Shown one piece after another: positions 44,501-50,816 of a stretch of DNA of 64,000 nt. Both the position numbers and the translations under genes were made by a program. The number at the start of each line of letters is the position of its first letter. Within the stretch, counting starts at the first letter, position 1. This DNA is from Dendrolimus kikuchii. Lineage: Eukaryota; Arthropoda; Insecta; Lepidoptera; Lasiocampidae. The stretch spans positions 14,577,435-14,641,434 of the forward strand of contig CM034389.1 of assembly GCA_019925095.2 (NCBI GenBank), read 5' to 3'. The notes beneath the pieces were generated by a model, which made no database searches, had not been told where the DNA came from, and was given only the letters and a program-made list of their open reading frames with translations.

Positions 44501-47500
44501 TTGTCAGAAGCTGCTATCATACGCAGCCATTTTGATTATGCTTGTTTCATATTGGAACACCGAAATAAATCTGCTCTCATAAAACTGGAACGCATAGAAG
44601 CCAAAAGCTTCAGAATCATCATAGGCGCAATGAAATCTTCTCCAACAAATGCTCTCCAGGTTGAGTGTGTAGGCCCTCCTCTTGCTCTCTGCAGGCAGCT
44701 TCTGAAGGACAGATTCTTTTATAAAGTGATAGAGCTTTCAGATTATCCCCTTTTAGGCATCTTAGACCAATTCCTTCAAATTTCGTTCACATCTAGTTAT
44801 TGGACTCACCAATGTCTTCCACTTCTTATAAATTCGTATAAGAAACTAGTAGATCTCGGTCTTGGCATTTTGCAAAATTATAAAAATCCTATTCTTGAAT
44901 CTAGCTTTGAAAGTGTTTATAAACCTAATGTTATTCTAAATCTAGATATTCACAAAAATTCTCCTGATGCTAATCAATTACTCTGTCAAATTACGCAAGA
45001 TCGTTGGCCAGACCACCTTCAGTTTTTCACCGATGCATCAAGGCTATCTCAAAACAGTCCTGTTAGTTCAGCTATTTGGATTCCCAAATACAAAATTATT
45101 TTAAATTTCAAAATTCCTCCTCCTAGCTCTGTTTTAACCGGCGAATCAATCGCTATTCTAGAAGCCATCCTTTATATTGAATCCCATAACATAAGTAAAT
45201 CTGTTATTGTTACCGATTCTTTAAGTTCCCTTCAGGATATCTCAAAATTACCTTTACATGTTAAACATAACTTTGTCATCTCTCTAAAAATAAACGAATC
45301 TCTCTTTCGATGTCACACGTCTGGTTTAGATATAGTTCTTGCCTGGATCCCAGCTCACTGTGGAATTGGTGGAAATAAGATTGTTGACTGTTGCGCCAAG
45401 AAAGCTGTGATTTACGCTCCCTCACGCGGCCCCAGATGTTTGAGACTTGGAATGGTATCTGGCAACAGTCCCGTTTGACAGTTAGCAGATACAACGGTAC
45501 TTTGCAACCAACATTACGTCCCAAACCTTGGTTCTTCAACTACAAAAAACTACCCAAGAAAATTATATCAACTATAATTCGCCTGCGTCTTGGCCACTGT
45601 TGCTCTCTTGTATTTCTTGCCAAATTAAGAATTCGTGATAATTCTGTCTGTGAGTGCGCCTTAGCCGAGGGTTCTATACATCACATTTTTTTCGAATGTC
45701 CCAAAATTGTCTCTCCCCTCTACAGTATCTTAAACAAAGATTTTCCCCGACCGGTCAATGTGGACTTTCTTCTTACCCTAGCTGATAGTAGGCATGTATA
45801 TACATTATCTAAGTATTTAACAATAAATAACATTTATCTATAATGTAGTTAGTCAAACATTCTATGTTTTGAGTTGTCCTCAGGACTCCAGAAAGTGATT
45901 TGTAAGATCACCGGCCAAATTTTTCTCTTTGCATTTATATTCTTATATGCACCTGACATTTTACCACCTACTGTGACATTGGCAAATCAATGCAAACTGC
46001 GTTGGAGCTATAATCCCTACAAAAAAGAAGAAAAGTGGCCGAAACGTCGGAATAATAAAAATCAAATAAATTACCGCGCTTAAAAACCGTTAAAACGTAG
46101 TTTTATTATAAGTTATTGCTAAATATATATTACCAATAATACCTAATATTCTCTATAACTATCTCATTTCGTGTAACAATGTCCAAACAGCACCAATAAT
46201 AGTATAGAATAGAGTGAATCCCTTAAAAATAGATCAGAATATAGGATAATTTATGCTGGATTGCAGGATACTTTTAGCAAGATATAATCCCGAAAGTTAT
46301 GTGAGCCAAGTAGTGTATAAACCATAGTAAAGTTAAGATTTTTTTTCTTGGCTTTTGATTACTAACCTCTTCAGATAGAGTATTTATATCTCTAGCCTGG
46401 GACGTGAGATTCGTACTTCTAGCTGCCGGTTTTTCCGTTAAATCAGAAGAGTTTTTCGATGTCTGTTTCAAAGTCGCAGTATTGTATTTCGTATCGTTCG
46501 TTTTGTAATTATGTTTGTTATTCTATAACATAAAAAGATTAGTTTAAGTCCTTATTTTAACTACACTTAACTGGCTGCCATATTGTAAGCACGCCAAGTC
46601 GTCTTTTCGTATCTTGGGGTCTTTTTAGGCATTCCGTAGCAAACAACAAACAAACAAACGAACTCATGCAATAAAAAAAAACATCTGAATGAGTGCTAAA
46701 TCTCATTTTAGCACTCATTCAGAACAACAATAGGACTATCATGTTAATTGACTATTGTGTTTAGGATCCCATTGTTGCTACCACGCACCCTGCTCGGCAG
46801 CAAAGCTGTTTTCTTCCGCAAGATGGTAAGGAAGTCATCTGTGGATGCAGCCAAAAAAAAAACACGCCCTGAACACATTATTGTATTGTACATACAGGAC
46901 CTTAGATTATGTATTTCACAGGATCTATTAAGCCCGATGGGCAAACGTGAGCCACAAACTCGCCGAATACACGGATGTACAGTGAGCTATAAATAATGTA
47001 ATTTTGACTGTGTGAGCGTCAGCGAATCTGAAGGCCAGCATGGTTGCCACTGACAATGAAAAATGATATAGTGAAATCGCAAAAATTCTAAAATTATAGA
47101 TGTCAATTTCACTCAGTGATTGTGCAAGAGTGGCCTCTTTAGGCCAGCAGATATTAATATTCATTTCAAGTTCCAGATATCAACATAAATAAGATTGTTT
47201 AAAATAAATTATATGTATAATTACAATTAATGAATATGTTACCTTATAGTTGTTATTATTGTTATTAAAGGATTCAACACTTTTGGGCCTATAGTATTGA
47301 CTTGAGTATTGATTATTATAATTTGTTGTGTATCCAGATACAGGTTTTCGCCATGAGCCTTGCTTTTTTGGGAATCTATTCTAAAAAAAAAAAGATAAAT
47401 ATACAAAGAATCTATATAAATTAATATGCTGGCTATTTTAAATGCCATGATTTTGCCATGTCTAAACTTTATAAAGTAGATATTTTACTATTTGATAGGG

Positions 47501-48152
47501 CGACTTCTACAACTTATTGTGCCTTTTTTGTGTGTACAAGTATAAGTCTCGTCACATAAAAAGAACGCTGAGCGGTACGGTAGTGGAGGGGATGTGTCTG
47601 CGTGGGTGTACAGTCGTATCACCCCGTCTCGCCCCCTTCATACCACCAATTTGATCGATAAAACGCTCACTCCGCAGGTTCAGAGCCAGCGTTGTTTTTA
47701 CGTGGCGCGAACTATACATACATATATATTATGATATTAATATATGCTTGCATAAATTAAATGCATGCATAATAGTTTTGTTGAAAAACTATAATGTGTG
47801 TGTGTGGCTTAACTGATAACTTTAAATACAGAAATACCCAAACTTTGTGATAGTTGGGACTGAGTAATAACAGTGTAAGCAGAATTCACATAAGTCCAAA
47901 GATAATATTTAGTCTGGGGGGAAAGTAAGTAATTGAAATTTGTTTGACACTTTGAACAAAAGAACCAAGGGGTTTGCATAAGTCATGGAATTGTAAGTTA
48001 TGGAATTGATGTACTTACATATCTCACGGAGGCACAATCTTTTAGGTTAAAATGTTATTTTAGTTGTATTGTGTTTTGTTCAGGTATTAACAGTACACAT
48101 ATACAGAATTTCATATTAATTGGACTATTCTCAAGGCCATAAGGAAGGAACA

Positions 48153-48190
<38 letters not shown>

Positions 48191-50488
48191 ATGGTGATGT
48201 CAGGAGCCTTAAGAACAGACGAGCGTGCATGAGAAGAGTTATGAATGTCAAAGAAGCAAGAGGTGTGTAAGAATGGGCCTAAATGGCGCTCTGTTGTTCG
48301 TGCCTACCCCGCAAGGGAACTGGCGTGAAGTTATGTATGTATGTATGTATATATATATATACACATCAAACACAAACAATATCCAAAGTCACTTTCCCAT
48401 TTATTCATTAGTAGGTAAAGATTCTATCAGTGAAAAAGTTTATTATTAAATAATACTATTCTGTCTTTCACAGAAACAAGTCCCAATATGCGGGTAAATT
48501 TTTCAGGTGAATCTGGATGACCAAATTCATAATTTTAATAAATAGTGAAAAATACTCAAATGGAGCTTATGGCTGATTTGGATAAAAACGAAACATTAGA
48601 TTTTTATACAATCAATTATCCTACCCAGGTATCAAATCTGTTGATTACGAAAAAAAACCGGCCTATAAGGATCAATTTTTGTGAAGAAATATTAAACACC
48701 AAACTAAAGGAATAGGGCAATTATTAAATGGATTCATATTTTTCAGTATTCAAAGATGACATGTCCATAACTTATGAAATTAGTCAAAGCAGTGCTCAAT
48801 TTCTATGAACAATTTTTTTCAATACACTACTGTACATGAAAATTATAATGTGAAAGCTAACTGGTGTATTAAAAAAAATATTAATAACACAGGTTTGCAA
48901 TGGTTTCACCCTTACAAAACTGAGTAGCAATTTCGATAGATATTAGGTATAGTATACAAAAAAATATCTAAAAAATTCCATCATGTAAATTTTTGGAAAA
49001 AAATATTTTCTTATAATATCAAAGAATGTTCTATGTTTATAGTGGTATCGGGTATTATTGATAAATATGATATTTATCTACCCTCAATAGTTATTGTTAA
49101 TTGTAATATTAAGCAAGTAAAAAGCTATGCTACATGTAGGGCTGTGCTAATTTATTATTATAAATTTTACATAGTAAAAGCAAGAAACTATTTCCTAATA
49201 ACTTCTCAGAAATGTGTTAGTTTTCCAGGGCACTTTTATGACATAAGTGGAAGTTCTTGAAGCAAGAATATACAAAATGGAACACTGATGTAGTAGAAAT
49301 GGAACACAACATTACATCATAAAATTTTAGCTACAAAGAATATATTAACACCCGAAAGTATTGTTTTGTGTTATAGGGAAACTGCTAGTCCACCCTTGAA
49401 AATTCTGCTACCTTTTCCTCAAATATAATTGGTGATTAAAAAGCAATATCTAAAAACATCTTTATTTCAAATTTTTGAGTATTAAATTTAATGCAAAGAT
49501 TAAATTATTAATTTAATGAAGAATCTGTTTTTATTGGCCCTCTGCCTGTAGAAAGTTAATATGAGATTTCGTCTTTAAGAAATGATGAAAAAGGTTAAAG
49601 AGCCAATTTCAAAGTCATTCCATGAGGCCCTAGGACATATTTAAGAGCTAGAAAAAACCAAAATTATAGTGATATATTCAACAAGCTGAAGTGTTTCAAA
49701 AAGCCTAGTGTTGACTTCTTTTTCAATAATTTTGGTTCCGTAAGTGAAGATATGGAGGAGTTATTTTTTTAGTCATGAAATTTATGGAAGAAAGCTATTA
49801 AGTACTACAAGTAATAGAGAAAACAATTAAAAAAGTATTTATTCCAAAACAAAAAGAAGAAAAGGAAAAGATATTATAGCTCATTTGAAGTATTTAAATG
49901 CAAGAGTAGCCTTTCAAGGCTTGTTTGAAAACAGTAATGTTCAATTAAAACTCTAGATTTTATTTTATACTGAATATACTAAATTGTCAAACAAAAATTT
50001 CCTCCTTTAAGCAATTTTATTATTTATTACAGATTTAGATTTGGCCAACCAGGCATACTTGAAAATGTCCCCTGGAACTATGTAATGACTAAAAAATAAA
50101 CTTACTGGGTAGTTCAGCTTGATAGTAGGTTTTTTACTTGACTTTTGTCTAGCTACCATTGAAGCTATGTGTTGTGTTTCTTGACTTGGCATAGCATCAA
50201 CATACCAATCTCCATTGTTTTGAGTTACTTTAAATCCAGGCACATCCAAAAAAAGTTTCTCTAGTGTTGAATAACCAAGCTTTTTGAAAGGTATCCATTC
50301 TCCTTGTAATTCTCGATAATCTCCTTTAAAAATAACAAGTGTTAGACCAACAAGTTTTATAATAAAAAATTTCTGGCAAACTTACTTCAAGGTAATAACT
50401 TACGGTTACACTGCTTTATAGTAAGAGCTCCTTTCACTGATATTAATGTAGCTCTAAGAGCTTGAATTACTTGTTCTTTGTCAGCCAT
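20315..50488 (-). CDS. TDRD7: Tudor domain-containing protein 7 (Tapas-type), 17 coding exons
   Basis: I reconstructed 17 coding exons on the minus strand, all with GT..AG borders and matching phases, totalling 3129 nt (1042 aa; human TDRD7 is about 1100 aa). Order of domains: N-terminal LOTUS/OST-HTH (residues ~3-75, [16 protein letters not shown]); Asn/Ser/Thr-rich linker (~100-250); a dsRNA-binding-like module (~272-343); a LOTUS-like helical stretch (~359-420); Tudor 1 (~500-560); SNase-like segment; a second Tudor-like region (~640-790); Tudor 3 (~888-945, YFCDFGD); and a C-terminal SNase-like part ([17 protein letters not shown]). In animals this family acts in germ granules with Vasa and piRNA factors; that role is inferred from homology. 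The introns total about 27 kb and are full of transposons. Exons 12-17 are very GC-rich while exons 1-11 are AT-rich. The exon 12 donor is the least certain border. Rapid homology to the family at both ends makes the identification firm. Confidence 0.93.
20786..20880. repeat. MITE-D single arm
   Basis: TATTTTCTTAAGTTCACGTG, then AAAACGACGTTTTAACGG and TTTTAAGTGTGGTACC match one arm of MITE-D. The partner arm is missing. It is in TDRD7 intron 16. Confidence 0.55.
21330..21435. repeat. Short inverted-repeat element
   Basis: AGGTGAAAGTGACCTATTTAG on the left mirrors CTAAATAGGCCTGTCACCC on the right, around a GC-rich centre with GCGCACGAGCGTAGTGAGGG. It lies in a TDRD7 intron. Confidence 0.55.
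22025..22185 (-). CDS. TDRD7: TDRD7 coding exon 16 (second half of Tudor 3)
   Basis: Completes a split Arg codon and encodes [20 protein letters not shown], the core strands and YFCDFGD motif of a Tudor barrel, then PARALRP and a linker. Donor is GTGCGT. Confidence 0.93.
22235..22720 (-). mobile_element. RTE-like LINE fragment, family 2
   Basis: On the minus strand it has a (TATG)n-type 3' end (TACATACATA on plus at 22236) and upstream sequence like the element at 29105-30130. ORFs are too broken to read the polymerase. It is in TDRD7 intron 15. Confidence 0.55.
22721..23523. other. Intronic AT-rich stretch
   Basis: Intron sequence of TDRD7. No repeat or gene recognised. Confidence 0.4.
23524..23675 (-). 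CDS. TDRD7: TDRD7 coding exon 15 (first half of Tudor 3)
   Basis: Acceptor GACATAG, donor GTGAGG. Encodes [20 protein letters not shown] through [16 protein letters not shown], the lead-in helix and first two Tudor strands with aromatic cage candidates Y, F, Y, W, Y. Confidence 0.94.
23676..24189. other. Intronic AT-rich stretch
   Basis: Nothing recognised. Confidence 0.4.
24190..24520. repeat. MITE with repeated TTTACAC..CGATTTT..CGCCGCG words
   Basis: GGGTTTACACGGGTCGATTT, TTTACACAGGTGACTAAAAT, GTTTACACGGTCGATTTTAG and ATTTAGACAGTCGATTTTCG occur in both orientations within 330 bp. The unit looks like a MITE built from one sub-motif. Boundaries are approximate. Confidence 0.5.
24905..25135. 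repeat. Degenerate short tandem repeat (CCCTAAAAAGT-like)
   Basis: About twenty loosely spaced versions of CTAAAAAG, CCCTAAAAAG or CCCAAAAAGCCC with spacing around 11-13 bases. It lies in TDRD7 intron 14. Confidence 0.5.
25334..25790. mobile_element. 455-bp MITE with GAGCTGCTG/CAGTAGCTC words
   Basis: The ends AAGGCTAGTTTAGACGATGC (25335) and GCACTGTGTAAACTAGGCTT mirror each other. The interior is dense in GCGAGCTGCTG, GTACGAGTTACTG and GCAGTAGCTCG words in both orientations. TTAA or TTAG is next to each end. No coding sequence. Confidence 0.65.
25918..26140 (-). CDS. TDRD7: TDRD7 coding exon 14
   Basis: Acceptor GCATCAG, donor GTGAGA. Encodes a Gly/Glu-rich linker ([12 protein letters not shown]), a basic segment [12 protein letters not shown], a polyproline run, and then [16 protein letters not shown], the conserved strand that precedes Tudor 3. 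Composition is extremely GC-rich. Confidence 0.92.
26280..27045. repeat. RTE-like tail plus inverted-repeat element
   Basis: 26280-26360 encodes the same C-terminal motif as other RTE-like pieces ([19 protein letters not shown]). From about 26358 a segment with ATAATATG..GACGAGTTGTGGCCC is mirrored near 27005-27045 (GGGCCACGACTCATC..TATTATATG), suggesting a ~690-bp inverted-repeat element with an AT-rich middle. Confidence 0.45.
27046..27464. other. Intronic stretch, nothing recognised
   Basis: TDRD7 intron 13, AT-rich, with a CATCATCAT-like simple stretch near 27285-27310. Confidence 0.4.
27465..27697 (-). CDS. TDRD7: TDRD7 coding exon 13
   Basis: Acceptor TCGTCCAG, donor GTGAGT. Encodes [20 protein letters not shown] through [20 protein letters not shown] and ends in a split codon that exon 14 completes as Asn. 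It belongs to the second Tudor/SNase-like region. Confidence 0.9.
27800..28188 (-). repeat. Dispersed repeat (ATTGTGGACCGATTTTCAAA family)
   Basis: Contains ATTGTGGACCGATTTTC and AATTGTGAAGCTATTTTC-like units and then GGATCTGGTGAGCGGAACCC. The latter recurs at 63925-64000 (GGATCTGATGAGTGGATCCC). Orientation and class are undetermined. Confidence 0.4.
28189..28503 (-). mobile_element. SINE-A copy 1 (~310 bp)
   Basis: The minus-strand copy begins ATCCGTGCAAGAACGGAGAA and ends CTGCAATAAAAAAAA. It aligns along its whole length with 29263-29575 (plus) and 34352-34668 (minus). No protein frame and no clear tRNA promoter boxes are seen. It is in TDRD7 intron 12. Confidence 0.75.
28504..29104. other. 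Intronic stretch
   Basis: TDRD7 intron 12. The segment 28870-29045 is less AT-rich and has a 97-codon minus frame with no recognised domain; it may be a further repeat. Confidence 0.35.
29105..30130 (-). mobile_element. RTE-like LINE fragment, family 2, split by SINE-A
   Basis: The minus-strand polymerase tail reads [20 protein letters not shown] with further degenerate sequence upstream to about 30130. Its 3' end carries TACATACATA at 29103. SINE-A is inserted at 29263-29575. The family matches 22235-22720. Confidence 0.65.
29263..29575 (+). mobile_element. SINE-A copy 2, inserted in the RTE-like LINE
   Basis: ATCCGTGCAGGAACGGAGAA to CCTGCAATAAATAAATAAAA. It is flanked by ACCTTT on both sides (about 29256-29261 and 29577-29582), consistent with a short target-site duplication. 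Confidence 0.75.
30282..30731 (-). CDS. TDRD7: TDRD7 coding exon 12
   Basis: Acceptor GTGATTAG. Encodes [20 protein letters not shown], an SNase-like segment with [20 protein letters not shown], then a strand [17 protein letters not shown] and [17 protein letters not shown] of a second Tudor-like unit. The donor GAG|GTGTCG at 30282 was chosen because it keeps phase 0 with exon 13. It is weak, so this border is tentative. Confidence 0.85.
30823..30985 (-). CDS. TDRD7: TDRD7 coding exon 11 (Tudor 1)
   Basis: Acceptor TTGTATAG, donor GTGGTT. Encodes [20 protein letters not shown], the core of Tudor 1, then [19 protein letters not shown]. The motif position of F/Y-x-D-x-G is FLGDHGD. Confidence 0.93.
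31304..31470. repeat. 167-bp MITE with AATTCAC tips
   Basis: AATTCACGAAAGCGAGCGAG on the left mirrors the right end TCCGTTCGCTTTTGTGAATT, with inner homology at ACTCGAGGTTGAACG and CGTTCATCAAGTAGAGT. Confidence 0.6.
31501..32009. repeat. ~508-bp MITE with AGGCTTCA tips
   Basis: AAGGCTTCAACCTCATCGCA and ..GCAAGTGGTATGCTT are mirrored by AAGCGTACCACTTGC and GTTGAGGCTGAAGCCT. Interior mixed composition; no protein frame. Confidence 0.65.
32057..32148 (-). CDS. TDRD7: TDRD7 coding exon 10
   Basis: Acceptor GCGTACAG, donor GTAAGT. Encodes [20 protein letters not shown] and a helix leading into Tudor 1. It ends in a split Trp codon. Confidence 0.93.
32229..32390 (-). CDS. TDRD7: TDRD7 coding exon 9
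   Basis: Acceptor TTCATTTAG, donor GTAAGT. Encodes an acidic linker and [20 protein letters not shown], the strand pair before Tudor 1 in extended Tudor units. Confidence 0.93.
32563..33360 (+). repeat. Repeat C copy 1, interrupted by SINE-B
   Basis: Characterised by CCCGGGACACAAAGTA, CTCCCGGGAAAATTCCCG and CGGGATAAAAA blocks. It aligns with 38757-39300 for about 500 bp. SINE-B copy 2 splits it at 33030-33299; the alignment resumes afterwards (TTTTTTTTAAAGAACTTCAA against TTTTTTTTAAATAGCTTCAA). Confidence 0.6.
33030..33299 (-). mobile_element. SINE-B copy 2 with 12-bp target duplication
   Basis: The sense strand starts GTTTTTGGCGGGAACTGAAA at 33299 and ends in an A run complementary to 33031-33039. 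TCTAAATAGTCT flanks both sides (33018-33029 and 33300-33311). It is inserted in repeat C inside TDRD7 intron 8. Confidence 0.85.
33806..33920 (-). CDS. TDRD7: TDRD7 coding exon 8
   Basis: Acceptor TTGTTTTAG, donor GTATGT. Encodes [20 protein letters not shown] and [14 protein letters not shown]. It looks like the recognition-helix part of a second LOTUS-like domain started in exon 7. Confidence 0.92.
34352..34668 (-). mobile_element. SINE-A copy 3
   Basis: Same unit as 28189-28503 with the A-rich end at 34352-34370. It is in TDRD7 intron 7. Confidence 0.75.
34835..37130 (-). mobile_element. CR1/Jockey-like LINE, 5' truncated
   Basis: The minus-strand reading begins near 37130 in the linker after the endonuclease (lost) and runs through the polymerase to an A-rich end at about 34837. 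The 3' tail GTTGCAGATGTCCATGG..CCATCAAATGG is shared with SINE-A. It sits in TDRD7 intron 7, antisense to no host exon. Confidence 0.8.
34912..37109 (-). pseudogene. LINE reverse transcriptase, broken
   Basis: Four frames cover it. 36729-37109 and 36556-36771 hold the region between endonuclease and RT. 35509-36501 is the RT proper with [57 protein letters not shown] (motif A), [14 protein letters not shown] (motif B) and CYAADDS (catalytic, an unusual YAADD in place of YADD). 35289-35495 and 34912-35364 hold the C-terminal domain ([28 protein letters not shown]). No RNase H or terminal CCHC finger is seen, as expected for CR1/Jockey types. At least three frame changes make it inactive. Confidence 0.82.
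37432..37527. repeat. 9-bp minisatellite, GTGGACCCA x ~10.7
   Basis: Perfect or near-perfect tandem copies; degenerate flanking units extend it to about 37370-37545. Because 9 is a multiple of 3 it is open on both strands (Val-Asp-Pro repeat forward, Gly-Ser-Thr repeat reverse), but it is intronic and not a gene. Confidence 0.9.
37546..38756. other. Intronic stretch with small repeat pieces
   Basis: Contains CGGGATAAAAAGTATCCC and GACAGACAGACAGAGTTACT pieces near 37600-37680, typical of dispersed insect repeats, and otherwise nothing recognised. Confidence 0.4.
38757..39300 (+). repeat. Repeat C copy 2
   Basis: Aligns with 32563-33029 and 33312-33360. Here the site occupied by SINE-B in the other copy is empty. 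Confidence 0.6.
39620..39837 (-). CDS. TDRD7: TDRD7 coding exon 7
   Basis: Acceptor ATTATATAG, donor GTGAGA. Encodes [20 protein letters not shown] and [14 protein letters not shown], the second half of the dsRNA-binding-like module, then [20 protein letters not shown] leading to the next LOTUS-like helices. It ends in a split Arg codon. Confidence 0.92.
39950..41020 (-). pseudogene. mariner transposase relic (second family)
   Basis: On the minus strand, 40970-40790 holds a degenerate N-terminal helix-turn-helix region. 40400-40777 has [30 protein letters not shown] and [13 protein letters not shown] with the first catalytic Asp. 40282-40551 continues with [27 protein letters not shown] segment (second Asp) near 40260 and a degenerate C-terminus ending FEGDK near 39975 follow. 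Many stops. Terminal repeats not resolved. It is more SETMAR-like than the mariner at 5329-6622. In TDRD7 intron 6. Confidence 0.8.
41021..41882. other. TDRD7 intron 6 remainder
   Basis: AT-rich, nothing recognised. Confidence 0.4.
41883..42062 (-). CDS. TDRD7: TDRD7 coding exon 6
   Basis: Acceptor ATTTTTTAG, donor GTGAGT. Encodes a polar linker, then [20 protein letters not shown] and [10 protein letters not shown], the first half of a dsRNA-binding-like module (helix 1, strands 1-2). It joins in phase 0 to VGASYSA in exon 7. Confidence 0.92.
42137..42286 (-). CDS. TDRD7: TDRD7 coding exon 5
   Basis: Acceptor GTATTTCAG, donor GTTTGT. Encodes a polar linker with [20 protein letters not shown], a possible short helix. 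Confidence 0.92.
42873..43069 (+). mobile_element. Helitron-like non-autonomous element
   Basis: Starts TCTTTATATATATAATTCTT and ends GTCTGCCGGGACAGCTAGT with a short hairpin before CTAGT. It aligns with the minus-strand copy at 19978-20174, including CTCCTCCTAAA and TGTGTGTTCAAGTGG blocks. Confidence 0.68.
43190..46020 (+). mobile_element. RNase-H-bearing LINE, 3' half (I-like)
   Basis: Several frames cover an RT, an RNase H and a terminal zinc finger of one LINE. The endonuclease and ORF1 are absent; related counterparts are at 51780-54310. The 3' end runs into the right MITE-D arm after an A/G-rich stretch near 46020. Confidence 0.75.
43396..45843 (+). pseudogene. LINE RT and RNase H, multiply frameshifted
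   Basis: 43396-43671 has [13 protein letters not shown]. 43715-44095 has [16 protein letters not shown] and [13 protein letters not shown] (motif A). 43968-44150 has [16 protein letters not shown] (motif B). The F/YADD box is degraded near 44152-44165 and preceded by a stop. 44259-44582 follows. 44483-45478 holds RNase H ([44 protein letters not shown]). 45391-45843 has the terminal [17 protein letters not shown] zinc finger. RNase H points to the I-like group rather than Jockey/CR1. Not functional. Confidence 0.8.
46367..46522 (-). CDS. TDRD7: TDRD7 coding exon 4
   Basis: Acceptor TGTTATAG, donor GTTAGT. Encodes an Asn/Thr/Lys/Ser-rich linker ([20 protein letters not shown]) with no domain. 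Confidence 0.9.
46685..46722. repeat. Perfect 16-bp stem hairpin
   Basis: CTGAATGAGTGCTAAA at 46685-46700 is exactly complementary to 46707-46722, with a 6-base loop. It is in TDRD7 intron 3. Confidence 0.85.
46723..47242. other. TDRD7 intron 3 remainder
   Basis: Opposed 70-80-codon frames at 46744-46996 and 46928-47164 have no recognised domain and are probably chance. Confidence 0.4.
47243..47380 (-). CDS. TDRD7: TDRD7 coding exon 3
   Basis: Acceptor TTTTTTTTTTAG, donor GTAACA. Encodes [20 protein letters not shown] and an Asn/Tyr-rich low-complexity tract (NNNNNYK-like end). It joins exon 2 and exon 4 in phase 0. Confidence 0.9.
47500..47705. other. GC-richer patch in TDRD7 intron 2
   Basis: ACGCTGAGCGGTACGGTAGT to CGTGGCGCGAAC stands out from the AT-rich surroundings. 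I cannot assign it to a family in this window; it is probably another repeat. Confidence 0.3.
48157..48188. repeat. (AT)16 microsatellite
   Basis: Uninterrupted AT dinucleotides directly before an RTE-like fragment. A second short AT run follows that fragment at about 48350-48361. Confidence 0.9.
48193..48350 (+). mobile_element. RTE-like LINE 3' fragment
   Basis: GTCAGGAGCCTTAAGAACAG to GGGAACTGGCGTGAAG then (TATG)n. It is nearly identical over its length to 4350-4520 and to the complement of 14170-14330. Confidence 0.7.
48351..50105. other. TDRD7 intron 2 remainder
   Basis: AT-rich; 49033-49260 is open for 75 codons without a recognised domain. Nothing else supported. Confidence 0.4.
50106..50323 (-). 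CDS. TDRD7: TDRD7 coding exon 2 (LOTUS domain)
   Basis: Acceptor TTTTTAAAG, donor GTAAGT. Encodes [20 protein letters not shown] and [14 protein letters not shown], then [20 protein letters not shown], the conserved core of the TDRD7 N-terminal LOTUS/OST-HTH domain, which in this family binds Vasa-type helicases or RNA. Confidence 0.95.
50404..50488 (-). CDS. TDRD7: TDRD7 coding exon 1 (start)
   Basis: ATG at 50488-50486, [20 protein letters not shown], the first helices of the LOTUS domain, ending before GTAAGT. A good acceptor (GTATTTTCAG, complement of 50495-50504) lies six bases upstream of the ATG, so a non-coding 5' exon probably exists further upstream. Confidence 0.93.
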
Positions 50489-50540
50489 TTAAAACTGAAA
50501 ATACATTACATTTTTTTATATATTATTAATTTTTTATATA

Positions 50541-50816
50541 TGTTAGAAAGCTAATACAGGAACTAAGCAAAGCGGAGGTCTTGCCTTAGCCTTTTAACCT
50601 GTATTAAAAAAGTTCAAATCTGTTCATAATAGTTCGTAATAAATAAATGCGCCCTTAACTATACCCCACCCAAAGATTACAAGTTTCTATTACGGGTGGG
50701 GTATAGATACACGGCACATTTATTTATTATGAACAAATCCAATCTTTTTTAATATAGGTTAGAAGGCTAAGGTGGGTGTGAAGCGAAGCGGAGCACCCGC
50801 CTTAGCCTTCTAACCT
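50541..50816. repeat. Inverted repeat upstream of the TDRD7 start
   Basis: GCCTTAGCCTTTTAACCTGT, TGTTCATAATAG, AATAAATAAATG, ACTATACCCCACCC on the left are mirrored by GGGTGGGGTATAG, CATTTATTTATTATGAACA and ATAGGTTAGAAGGCTAAGG on the right. The right arm carries an extra hairpin (GCTAAGGTGGGTG/CACCCGCCTTAGC). MITE-like, ~275 bp. Confidence 0.75.

Larger units (their letters stand above)
42545..46120. mobile_element. Composite unit bounded by MITE-D arms
   Basis: The left arm (about 42545-42665: CTTAAGTTTTCGCGACTAGT, ACGTTTTAACGG, TTCCGACGTTTCGACCACTT) is mirrored by the right arm (46028-46110: AAGTGGCCGAAACGTCGG, ACCGTTAAAACGTAG). Between them lie a Helitron-like element and the 3' half of a LINE. 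Whether these inserted into a MITE or the arms now move as a unit is unknown. It occupies TDRD7 intron 4. Confidence 0.6.

Noticed and set aside
46744..47164. Opposed 70-80-codon frames in TDRD7 intron 3
   Set aside because: Overlap each other, no domain, and no splice signals join them to TDRD7.
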